Positions 1 through 6,699 of a stretch of DNA of 20,702 nucleotides are shown piece by piece. The stretch is from Alphaproteobacteria bacterium (GTDB lineage Bacteria; Pseudomonadota; Alphaproteobacteria; Sphingomonadales; Emcibacteraceae). The stretch spans positions 1 through 20,702 of the forward strand of contig JAADGA010000008.1 of the NCBI GenBank assembly GCA_013152615.1, in the 5' to 3' direction. Within the stretch, counting starts at the first letter, position 1; the number at the start of each line of letters is the position of its first letter. The notes beneath the pieces were generated by a model. It made no database searches and was not told the DNA's origin. It was given only the letters and a program-made list of their open reading frames with translations. Both the position numbers and the translations under genes were made by a program.

Positions 1-8
1 GGGGGAAT

Positions 9-476
9 TTATAAATAATTCCCCAGATATATTTCGGTGGAATTCTTGATTTCCTCCATGGCAAAATTGGAGGTCACGTCGGTCAGGCTGGTTGCCTCAA
101 TCAGGCGTTTGTAAAAGTCATCGTAAGCCCGGATATCCTTGACAATAACCCGTAACAAATAATCATAGTCACCGGACATTCGGTAAAAACCGGCGACTTC
201 CGGAAAATCAGATACGATCTTTGAAAAATTATCCAGCCATTCGCGGTTATGCTGGCTGGTTTTGACCTGAACGAAAACCGATACATTCCGGTCCAGAAGG
301 GCGCCGTCAAGCAGGGCGATATGACCTTTGATAACACCACTTTTTTCCAGCTTCTGCACCCGGCGCCAGCACGGGGTCTTGGTTAATCCCACATGTCGGG
401 CCAGCTCATCAATTGGCATGCTAATATTCTTCTGTAACAGGTCAAGCAGTGCTATATCTATCTTGTCAAAGGTCAT
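9..476 (-). CDS. Lrp/AsnC family transcriptional regulator
   Basis: A 155-residue protein of the usual length for the Lrp/AsnC (feast/famine) family. The N-terminal 60 or so residues form the winged helix-turn-helix: it opens with DKIDIALLDLLQKN, then DELARHVGLTKTPCWRRVQKLEKSGVIKG, which is the typical AsnC-type recognition helix region. Residues of about 65-145 form the RAM/ligand-sensing domain, with the family-typical stretch FPEVAGFYRMSGDYDYLLRV. Members bind DNA as dimers or octamers and respond to amino acids. The gene stands alone; a promoter candidate lies just upstream at 518-547, and the gene it controls is not evident (self-regulation is common in the family). The effector cannot be read from sequence. 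The start ATG has only a purine-rich GAAGAAA in front. Family assignment is firm. Confidence 0.93.
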   Translation of the reverse strand: MTFDKIDIALLDLLQKNISMPIDELARHVGLTKTPCWRRVQKLEKSGVIKGHIALLDGALLDRNVSVFVQVKTSQHNREWLDNFSKIVSDFPEVAGFYRMSGDYDYLLRVIVKDIRAYDDFYKRLIEATSLTDVTSNFAMEEIKNSTEIYLGNYL

Positions 477-517
477 TTTCTTCTATTTCTATCGCCATTA
501 TTAGGATTAATTTTTAT

Positions 518-547
518 TCTATAGCATATTAGCCCGGGGGAGAACAA
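518..547 (-). promoter_or_regulatory. Candidate sigma70 promoter for the Lrp-family gene
   Basis: On the minus strand TTGTTC (542-547) and TATAGA (518-523) are separated by 18 bases, and a TGC precedes the -10 box, resembling an extended -10. The predicted start would be about 35 bases before the regulator's ATG. This is a match by eye only. Confidence 0.35.
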
Positions 548-575
548 TCCTGAAGCCGCTTGATAAAATTTCCAA

Positions 576-591
576 ACCCCGGACCTGGGGT
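576..591 (-). terminator. Possible weak terminator after the DUF1489 gene
   Basis: Just past the stop codon of the DUF1489 gene, the minus strand reads ACCCC-AGGTCC-GGGGT, a 5-bp GC-rich stem with a 6-base loop, followed by TTTGGAAATTTT. The stem is short and the T tract interrupted, so intrinsic termination is uncertain. Confidence 0.25.
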
Positions 592-598
592 CAGGGTC

Positions 599-1024
599 CT
601 AGATCAGCCCCATTTCCCTGAGCTTCTGCGACAGATCGGGGGGCAGGCTGTCTGATCTTGCGGTGGTGGCGATATCCCGGGGGGCGTCAATATCGGTTAG
701 ATAACGCCAGCCCTGATGCGGACGGCGCGGCTGACTCTCGGTGCGGATTATGGCGGTATCCATGACAATCCGGCATTTTATCCCGCTGTCGGTTTCTATC
801 CTGTCAAAAGCAATAATGCGCTGACGCAGTTGAACAAAGCCCTTGATGATCCAGTATATTGAGCCACCGGCAAGAATTTCCGGCGCACGTTTGGGGCGAA
901 AACGGGTGATGTGATAATGGCAGGCGGTGCCGTCAGCCAAATACTGCTGCCGATCCTTTCTGATCGCGGCCAGATGGTCGATTGACTCCACGCCAACACA
1001 TAATTTTAACATATGAAGCGGCAT
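599..1024 (-). CDS. DUF1489 family protein
   Basis: A 141-residue protein that matches the DUF1489 family along its whole length. Family-typical stretches are the opening HMLKLCVGVESIDHLAA, the central FRPKRAPEILAGGSIYWIIKG followed by QLRQRIIAFD, and the late QGWRYLTDIDAPRD. Function is unknown in the family, and I see no catalytic motif or membrane segment. The gene starts 12 bases after the mgtE stop and is probably co-transcribed with it. Whether the pairing means a role linked to magnesium is not shown by the sequence. Length and both ends look intact. Confidence 0.88.
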   Translation of the reverse strand: MPLHMLKLCVGVESIDHLAAIRKDRQQYLADGTACHYHITRFRPKRAPEILAGGSIYWIIKGFVQLRQRIIAFDRIETDSGIKCRIVMDTAIIRTESQPRRPHQGWRYLTDIDAPRDIATTARSDSLPPDLSQKLREMGLI

Positions 1025-1036
1025 CGGCTACCGCCC

Positions 1037-2434
1037 TCACGTAAAGGCCATTGAGGCCAGACCAAGAAAGGCGAAAAAGCCGACGACATCGGTTATCGTG
1101 GTTACAAAAATACTGCTGGCGAGGGCCGGATCGACATTGGCCTTGTCCAGCCCCACCGGAATTAAAATTCCCGCCAGCCCGGCCATCACCATGTTAATAA
1201 TCATCGCCGTCGCAATCACCCCGCCCAGCAGCGGATTATGAAAATACAGCATCGACAACAGGCCGATTATCACCGCCATAACCGCGCCGTTCAGGATTGA
1301 AATGGCAAATTCCTTGGCGATCACCCGCCGGACATTGCTCGACGTCAGGTCTCTGGTTGCCAGCGAGCGCACCGTCACCGTCATGGTCTGGGTGCCGGCA
1401 TTGCCGCCCATGCTCGCGACGATCGGCATCAATACCGCCAGCGCCACCATCTGCTCAATCGTGCCGTCAAACAGCGCAATTACCATCGACGCCAGTATCG
1501 CCGTCGCCAGATTAACCAGCAGCCACACAATACGGTTTTTCGAGGCCTCAAGGATGGATTCGGTGATGTCGGTATCCTGCACCCCGGCCAGCCGCAGAAT
1601 GTCTTCTTCGGCCTCCTCATCAATCACGTCGACGACATCATCAACCGTGATCATGCCCAGCAGGCGGCCATTTTTATCAACCACCCCCATCGAGGTCAGG
1701 TCATATTGCCGGAACATATAGGCGACCTCTTCCTGATCCATATCGGCACGCACCACTTTCGGGTCCGCCTTCATGATTTTCTTGACCTGAATTTGATCGT
1801 CGGTGCGGATGAGATCGCTCAGGGAAACCATGCCAATAAGATGATACAGCGGATTAACAATAAAAATTTCATAGAATTCCGGCGGCAGCTCCGGTTCCGA
1901 CCGCAGGAAAGCAATCACCTGCCCCACCGTCCATGCCCCGGGAACGGTGATGACATTCTTCTGGACCATGCGGCCCGCGCTGTCTTCGGGATAGGATAGC
2001 CCCTGTTCAACCGCGAGCCGTTCCTCGTCCGGCATTGCCGCAATGATCCGCGCGCGGTCATCGACGTCAATATCCTCAAGAACATTGACCGCGTCATCAC
2101 TTTCGAGCTGGCTGATGGCCTCGACCACATCCTCGTCAGCCATTTTCCGGATGACCTGATCAAGGGCGGAATCCTCAAGCTCGGTCAGGATTTCAGGATC
2201 AAGTTTCGCGCCAAAATAGGCGGTGAGTTCCCGACGGCCCTCTTCGTTAAGCTGTTCAAAGATATCGGCTATATCCGCCGCATGCAGCGGTTTCAGCAGA
2301 TTTCCAAGCCGGGTGGCGGCATTGGTCTTCAGCGCATGGGAAATCTGCTCGATCAGCTCCGGTGTGATCTCAAACACATCCTGATGGAGTGATGTCCTGT
2401 TGTTTCCCTTATCCAAAGAATTACGCGTTTCCAT
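1037..2434 (-). CDS. mgtE: Magnesium transporter MgtE
   Basis: A 465-residue MgtE/SLC41-type Mg2+ channel of the inner membrane, with the full domain order. An N-terminal cytoplasmic superhelical domain covers about residues 20-145 (HAADIADIFEQLNEEGRRELTAYF region, and a stretch ending in YPEDSAGRMV). It is followed by two CBS domains (about 150-275), then five membrane helices from about residue 300 onward. The signature MPIVASMGGNAGTQTMTV lies in the pore region. In the family, the N and CBS domains sense intracellular Mg2+ and close the pore. The ATG start at 2434 lacks a strong Shine-Dalgarno. It is followed by the DUF1489 gene 12 bases downstream. All hallmark regions are present and the gene appears functional. 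Confidence 0.96.
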   Translation of the reverse strand: METRNSLDKGNNRTSLHQDVFEITPELIEQISHALKTNAATRLGNLLKPLHAADIADIFEQLNEEGRRELTAYFGAKLDPEILTELEDSALDQVIRKMADEDVVEAISQLESDDAVNVLEDIDVDDRARIIAAMPDEERLAVEQGLSYPEDSAGRMVQKNVITVPGAWTVGQVIAFLRSEPELPPEFYEIFIVNPLYHLIGMVSLSDLIRTDDQIQVKKIMKADPKVVRADMDQEEVAYMFRQYDLTSMGVVDKNGRLLGMITVDDVVDVIDEEAEEDILRLAGVQDTDITESILEASKNRIVWLLVNLATAILASMVIALFDGTIEQMVALAVLMPIVASMGGNAGTQTMTVTVRSLATRDLTSSNVRRVIAKEFAISILNGAVMAVIIGLLSMLYFHNPLLGGVIATAMIINMVMAGLAGILIPVGLDKANVDPALASSIFVTTITDVVGFFAFLGLASMAFT

Positions 2435-2519
2435 AACGACCCGAAGCGATTGATATAATTGATCTCAGGTATGAAGTTTTTCCCCTGACAGGTCAAGAAA
2501 TTATCAGAAATGGTAACGG

Positions 2520-3305
2520 TTAAATTTGCCGCGAGCGATGTTTCCTGAAATATCCTTCCATAAGTGTCGCCAGCCATACCGGGGTTTCCGCCATCGGGAA
2601 ATGACCGGCATTCTTGATGACAGTGAGGCTGGCATGGGGATAATAGTCAAGCAGGGTCTGCTCCATCGCCGCCGCCGTTATCGCCTGATCATGTTCCCCG
2701 ACCAGCACCAGAACCGGTGTTTTGTCGCCGGTAATCTCGGCGGCGAAATCAGTCTCCGTCCATGCGCGCATATAATCATGAAAGGCGGCATTGGTCGTGG
2801 TTTCATGGGACCGGCGGATAATATAATCATACCAGCAGGGCGACAGACGGCTGCTGGTGAGAAATTCAAGAATTCCGCGCCGGTTGTCATCATTTTCCGC
2901 CGCACCGTGAAACAGCGTTCTGCCGTCCTCGTCCAGGGGTGATCCGCACGCCGGAACCGGGGTGATGGCCACCGCCGATTTAACTCTGCCCCGGCCCTGA
3001 TGGATGATCTTCTGAACCGCCATGCCGCCCATGGAATGACCGGCCACATGGAATTTCTCCCACGCCAGATAATCCGCCAGCGCCAGCGCATCGGTGGCAA
3101 TCTGGTCAATGCTGTGATCCCCCGCCATATGGGCCGACTTGCCATAGCCCCGGCAATCAATAAAGGCATAGGTGAAATTCTGGCCATCAAGATAGGGTAA
3201 CATCGCCTCATAAGCGGTGTAATCCCCCCACCAGCCGTGAAGAATTATAACCTTTTCCCGCCCGGAGCCGAGAATCGTGTGACCAATTATATCGCTAGTT
3301 ACCAT
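2520..3305 (-). CDS. Alpha/beta hydrolase
   Basis: A 261-residue alpha/beta-hydrolase-fold protein. Numbered from the preferred start, the oxyanion-hole motif HGWWGD is at about 23-28, the nucleophile elbow GHSMGG places Ser at 91, the acid is Asp206 (VGEHDQ) and the catalytic His is 235 (NAGHFPMAE). I chose the ATG at 3305 because TGAGGTCAGAAAAC lies directly before it, giving GAGG with a 9-base spacer; an upstream in-frame start at 3335 would extend it by 10 residues with less support. The start lies inside the last codons of the upstream metallo-beta-lactamase-fold gene (11-base overlap), so the two are probably translationally coupled. No signal peptide is seen, so it is likely cytoplasmic. 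The substrate cannot be deduced; esterase, lactonase and C-C hydrolase activities all use this fold. Confidence 0.88.
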   Translation of the reverse strand: MVTSDIIGHTILGSGREKVIILHGWWGDYTAYEAMLPYLDGQNFTYAFIDCRGYGKSAHMAGDHSIDQIATDALALADYLAWEKFHVAGHSMGGMAVQKIIHQGRGRVKSAVAITPVPACGSPLDEDGRTLFHGAAENDDNRRGILEFLTSSRLSPCWYDYIIRRSHETTTNAAFHDYMRAWTETDFAAEITGDKTPVLVLVGEHDQAITAAAMEQTLLDYYPHASLTVIKNAGHFPMAETPVWLATLMEGYFRKHRSRQI

Positions 3306-3999
3306 GTTTTCTGACCTCACTTGCCTTAATGTCAATAACCTGATTCTGTATCGGGATGATACAGCCGGAACAATCGGGAATTATATCACCCTTCATATGA
3401 TGATAGATAATTACTTTCCGGGTTGTCGGCAATGCGTTAGCCATTTTCGCCTTGCGGTAAAACCACGGGGTAATGAACAGCGCATCCAGTTTCGGCAGGT
3501 TTTTCAATGTGTTAATATCTTCGGTATCGCCGGTAAAAAATAATTTCCGGCCAGCCCATTCCACCAGATAGGAATAATGTTCGGTATTGGCATGCGGGCT
3601 TTTCCGCGGGATTATCCTGATCGGGCCAAAGGTGATCTCCGGCCCGAATTTAACCACCCTGTCCGGGGGCAATTGTATGGTGACTTCACGCGGGCCGACG
3701 ATTTTCCAGTTCTGATAAACGAATAATACCGGGTCGAAATGATCCTTGTGTCTATGACTGACCAGCGCCAGAACCTTGCCGGTAACCGCCTTGAAATTAA
3801 AATCATAGGTCATGCTGTTATAGACGCCGGAGGTATAGGGAAAATCGGTAAACAGGCTATAGCCGCCGTCTTTTATCCAGAAAGCCTCATTGCCAATAAA
3901 CATTGCCTCCAGCGATTTTGACATGGCTTTCACACTGAAGAACGCAAGGATCAGGGACAATATCACCGCAGTCACGATGTTTTTTATCCGGCCATTCAT
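3295..3999 (-). CDS. Membrane-anchored MBL-fold metallohydrolase
   Basis: A 234-residue protein with an N-terminal hydrophobic segment (about residues 8-25, IVTAVILSLILAFFSVKA), either an uncleaved anchor or a signal peptide. A metallo-beta-lactamase-fold domain follows. Metal-site candidates are HRHKDH (His82, His84, Asp86, His87), His136 or His141, Asp158 in FTGDTED, and a late YHH near residue 200. The layout is closer to the UlaG-like/compact MBL hydrolases than to beta-lactamases or glyoxalase II. The ATG is well supported by GGGGAG six to seven bases upstream. It overlaps the downstream alpha/beta hydrolase by 11 bases, which suggests joint hydrolysis of a common compound, but the substrate is unknown. 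The cloverleaf element lies about 80 bases upstream of this gene. Confidence 0.85.
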   Translation of the reverse strand: MNGRIKNIVTAVILSLILAFFSVKAMSKSLEAMFIGNEAFWIKDGGYSLFTDFPYTSGVYNSMTYDFNFKAVTGKVLALVSHRHKDHFDPVLFVYQNWKIVGPREVTIQLPPDRVVKFGPEITFGPIRIIPRKSPHANTEHYSYLVEWAGRKLFFTGDTEDINTLKNLPKLDALFITPWFYRKAKMANALPTTRKVIIYHHMKGDIIPDCSGCIIPIQNQVIDIKASEVRKHGN

Positions 4000-4079
4000 T
4001 CCAGTCTCCCCACCTCTTCGTCAGCTATCCATGACCGCAGTCTACAGCAAAAAAACAGAACAGGCACCCTTAATCTGTT

Positions 4080-4353
4080 TAGGGTCAGGACCTATTAATT
4101 ACGTCCATTCTGCGCGAGCATAATTTCACCAGCTATTTGGGGAATGTCCGAAGGGCATAGCTGGAACTACGGTCAAGGGCATTCCCCAAATAGCTGGTGA
4201 AATTTGCCGCGCCCGTAACGGGTAGCAAAATAAAGCTAAACTGGTGCCAAGAACAAGACTTGAAAAGGGAACAACCCTTTTCTGCGCTTGTTTTCTGCCA
4301 GTTTAGCTTTATTTTGCTACAGAATTATACGTAATTAATAGGTCCTGACCCTA
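4080..4353. repeat. 274-bp cloverleaf palindromic element (MITE/REP-like or structured RNA)
   Basis: The ends form a perfect 25-bp inverted repeat, 4080-4104 with 4329-4353. Inside, 4107-4111 pairs with 4321-4325 after a small internal loop. The first arm (4112-4212) has a perfect 25-bp stem, 4122-4146 with 4180-4204, extended outward by GCA/TGC and GCGCG/CGCGC across single-base bulges, with a 27-base loop (4150-4176). A tiny hairpin (4213-4221, loop TAA) follows. The next arm (4222-4320) has a perfect 23-bp stem, 4222-4244 with 4298-4320, an inner helix 4252-4257 with 4287-4292, and an 8-bp tip 4262-4269 with 4275-4282 closing on AACAA. The arms abut with no unpaired junction bases. No ORF and no target-site duplication are visible. 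The end motif GGGTCAGGACC and a GTAG/CTAC foot on the last arm recall REP sequences mobilised by RAYT (Y1) transposases, but that link is inference. Confidence 0.85.
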
Positions 4354-4453
4354 GGGCCACGCCCAGCCCGCCCGCAGTCATTCTATCCCGTTTGACAGCC
4401 CTTCTGTCGCAAAGCCCTTACTTTTTATTTTTTAACCGAATATCATAATTATG

Positions 4454-4483
4454 TAAGATATGCAGTGTAATAAGATATGCAGT
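4454..4483. repeat. 13-bp direct repeat, possible regulator site
   Basis: TAAGATATGCAGT occurs at 4454-4466 and again at 4471-4483, a 17-bp period, in otherwise AT-rich intergenic DNA about 125 bp before the candidate promoter of the two-component operon. LytTR-type regulators often bind paired direct repeats, so it could be a site for the response regulator encoded at 5824. The repeat is seen; the binding role is inference. Confidence 0.5.
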
Positions 4484-4608
4484 AATGATAATCCCTAATC
4501 CTCCGTAGGGACGGCATTGGCAAGGCAGTCCGACAAGACCACACAGCTTGTATCGGGTGCCCTGCCTGCTGTCGGTAGTCCGTGACAAAATCAATTTCAG
4601 GAGCCAGC

Positions 4609-4638
4609 TTGATTATCCGCACCGGACATCGTTATACT
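4609..4638 (+). promoter_or_regulatory. Candidate sigma70 promoter for the kinase-regulator operon
   Basis: TTGATT (4609-4614) and TATACT (4633-4638) are spaced by 18 bases on the plus strand. A transcript would start near 4645 and leave a leader of about 58 bases before the TTG start of the kinase gene. Consensus match by eye only. Confidence 0.4.
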
Positions 4639-4702
4639 CAATCAACCGGGCTATGCCCAACCCACCGGACGCAGTTAGTGCCGGAACCCGGACAGGCGGA
4701 GA

Positions 4703-5824
4703 TTGGATAACAAACTGAAAAGCCTTATTGAACATAAGGAAAAGCTGTTCTGGAGCCTTCAGGTTCTTGGCTGGATTGCTTATTGTGCCGCCCGCACCCT
4801 CAATGCCTATGCGCTCGGGGAAAAGACGGAATTTATCTATGCCGTCGCGATGGGCGGCATTGGCGGCTTCTGGATTACCATTGGTCTGCGTCATATTTAT
4901 CAGTTCCTGCGCCGGGCCGGCCTGTCTCCTCTGATGCTGCTCGGATCGGTTATTATCTGTATCGGCATCAGCTCAATGCTGTTTTCCTTCGTCGAAGTCT
5001 GGTCAATGAATCAGCTCTATGACCCGGACTGGACAACCGAGGGACTCGGCTTCTTCTATCGCACGCTTTATGATACTTTTGTCTTGATGACCTGGAGCGG
5101 GCTGTATTTTGTCATTAATTTTCATTTCCAGTTACAGCGGCAGAAAGAAATGTATCTTGCCGCATCGGCACAAGCCCATCAGGCCCAGCTGAAAATGTTG
5201 CGCTATCAGCTCAACCCGCATTTCCTGTTCAATACCCTGAATGCGATTTCAACGCTGGTGCTTGACCGGCAAACAAAAAATGCCAACAGCATGCTGATTA
5301 AATTAAGCGCTTTTTTAAGGTTTACTCTCATCAACCAGCCGCTGCAGAAAACCACACTGGAAGAAGAATTATACGCGCTGACGCTTTATCTCGATATTGA
5401 AAGAGTACGCTTTCAGGACCGGCTGAAAATTATCATTGATGTCAGTGAAGAGGCAAAGACCGCCTTGATCCCGAGTCTGCTGTTGCAGCCGTTGATTGAA
5501 AATTCGATAAAATATGCGGTCACGCCCCAAATTGAAGGCGGCACCATCGCCATCAAAGCCGCAATAAAAGACGACAAACTCAATATTATGCTGGCGGATA
5601 ACGGCCCGGGTTTCGATGATTGTGACAGCGCAAAATCCAACCCGCAGTCAAGCGGGGTCGGCATTGCCAATACCCGTGAAAGGCTAAATAAATTATATCC
5701 TGTGGACGGCAATTTTGAAATATTCAGTCACCGGGACTATGGGGTTACCATCACCATTACCCTGCCCTGTGAATTTTCTGATAAAAATACTTCTGACAAG
5801 AGAAAGGATGCGGCGGCGGAATAA
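4703..5824 (+). CDS. LytS/YehU-type sensor histidine kinase
   Basis: A 373-residue inner-membrane kinase. Four hydrophobic segments (about 15-34, 43-67, 76-99 and 122-143) are followed by a linker helix. The His-kinase (PF06580-type) box is LRYQLNPHFLFNTLNAIS, with His173 as phospho-acceptor. The HATPase domain has an N box LLQPLIENSIKYAV (Asn267), G1 DNGPG at 299-303 and G2 GVGIANTRERL. No separate extracytoplasmic sensor domain is visible, so sensing is probably by the membrane part. The start is TTG: an in-frame TAG at 4676 excludes anything further upstream. The GGAG at 4698-4701 sits only one base before TTG, so a slightly later non-ATG start (for example CTG at 4715) is possible. The stop overlaps the response-regulator start by one base (TAATG), so the pair is one operon. 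Confidence 0.92.
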   Translation: MDNKLKSLIEHKEKLFWSLQVLGWIAYCAARTLNAYALGEKTEFIYAVAMGGIGGFWITIGLRHIYQFLRRAGLSPLMLLGSVIICIGISSMLFSFVEVWSMNQLYDPDWTTEGLGFFYRTLYDTFVLMTWSGLYFVINFHFQLQRQKEMYLAASAQAHQAQLKMLRYQLNPHFLFNTLNAISTLVLDRQTKNANSMLIKLSAFLRFTLINQPLQKTTLEEELYALTLYLDIERVRFQDRLKIIIDVSEEAKTALIPSLLLQPLIENSIKYAVTPQIEGGTIAIKAAIKDDKLNIMLADNGPGFDDCDSAKSNPQSSGVGIANTRERLNKLYPVDGNFEIFSHRDYGVTITITLPCEFSDKNTSDKRKDAAAE

Positions 5825-6639
5825 TGACAGTCAAAAAAATCAGAACCCTGTTAATTGATGATGAACCCCTTGCCCTGAGCGGTCTGGAGATACGGTTAAG
5901 GGAATATGATGATATTGCCATCATCGGCACCTGTGCCAATGGCCGCGAGGCCATCCGGAAAATACGGGCCGAGCGCCCCGCGCTGATTTTTCTGGATATT
6001 CAAATGCCGGGCTTTGACGGCTTCTCGGTCATCAAGGCACTGGCAAGAGAAGAAATCCCCCTGGTTATTTTCGCCACGGCATTTGACCAATATGCCATCA
6101 AGGCCTTTGAAGCCCATGCCCAGGATTATCTGCTGAAACCCATTGACAAGGACCGGCTGCATGAGGCGATCATAAAGGTCCGGCAGGCGATTCAGGAGCA
6201 GATTACCATTGAACAGAATGCCCGGCTGATTACCCTGATCCGGTCTCTGGACAGTCCGCCAACGCTTGAATTGTCGGAGATTATCAATTCACAGGATCTG
6301 GGGCTTGAAAACCAGTATGAAACCCATCTGCATATCAAGGATCGCGGCCAGATAACCCGACTGGTCGTCGCCACTATCGAATGGATTGATGCGGCGGGGG
6401 ATTATATGTGCCTTCACGCCGAGGGCAAAACCCATATCCTGCGGGAGACCATGAAAAACATGGCAAAAAGGCTGGACCCTGAATTATTTCAGCGGGTGCA
6501 TCGCTCGACCATTGTCAATATATCCAAAGTAACCGAGCTCCAGCCAACCAGCGGCGGCAAATATCAGTTGACGCTCGAAAGCGGGGCCAAATTACAGGTC
6601 AGCCGGAATTACCGCGATATACTGGCCAGATTTTTATAA
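5824..6639 (+). CDS. LytTR-family response regulator
   Basis: A 271-residue regulator. The receiver domain (about 6-122) has the acidic pair Asp12/Asp13, the phospho-acceptor Asp58 in FLDIQMPG, Thr85 and Lys105 (LLKP). The C-terminal LytTR DNA-binding domain (about 170-271) shows IEWIDAAGDYMCLHAEG, the FQRVHRSTIVN core and the closing VSRNYRDIL. It is the cognate partner of the kinase, which it follows with a one-base TAATG overlap. LytTR proteins activate promoters through paired direct repeats; the repeat at 4454-4483 is a candidate for autoregulation. Targets outside the operon are unknown. The stop codon lies within a 15-bp tandem repeat that continues past the gene. Confidence 0.94.
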   Translation: MTVKKIRTLLIDDEPLALSGLEIRLREYDDIAIIGTCANGREAIRKIRAERPALIFLDIQMPGFDGFSVIKALAREEIPLVIFATAFDQYAIKAFEAHAQDYLLKPIDKDRLHEAIIKVRQAIQEQITIEQNARLITLIRSLDSPPTLELSEIINSQDLGLENQYETHLHIKDRGQITRLVVATIEWIDAAGDYMCLHAEGKTHILRETMKNMAKRLDPELFQRVHRSTIVNISKVTELQPTSGGKYQLTLESGAKLQVSRNYRDILARFL

Positions 6640-6684
6640 GCCAGATTTCCACAGGCCAGAATTTTACAGGCAAAATTTTAATGC
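6625..6684. repeat. 15-bp tandem repeat across the regulator stop codon
   Basis: Three 15-base units, GCCAGATTTTTATAA (6625-6639), GCCAGATTTCCACAG (6640-6654) and GCCAGAATTTTACAG (6655-6669), are followed by a decayed fourth beginning GCAAAATTTTA. The first unit ends with the TAA stop of the response regulator. The period is five codons, so the later units stay in the gene's frame and would read ARFPQ, ARILQ and AKF before another TAA. Confidence 0.75.
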
Positions 6685-6699
6685 GGTAGCTGGCGGATT

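Larger units (their letters stand above)
4354..4702. other. Gene-free stretch upstream of the sensor kinase gene
   Basis: No credible coding sequence. An AT-rich run (about 4419-4500) contains the 13-bp direct repeat listed separately. The second half is GC-richer and holds a candidate promoter at 4609-4638 for the plus-strand kinase gene. Together with 4000-4079 and the cloverleaf element, this makes up the 703-bp gap between the divergent MBL-fold and kinase genes. Confidence 0.6.

Noticed and set aside
587..601. GGGGTCAGGGTCCTA resembles the outer end of the cloverleaf element (TAGGGTCAGGACCTA).
   Set aside because: Only GGGTCAGG plus a shared CCTA match, the AT-rich part of the 25-bp end is missing, and the segment overlaps a DUF1489 stop codon and a possible terminator hairpin. 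Too short to call a solo copy.
4613..4894. A 93-codon minus-strand frame over the kinase start.
   Set aside because: It is antisense to the kinase N-terminus, lacks a ribosome-binding site and has no family features.
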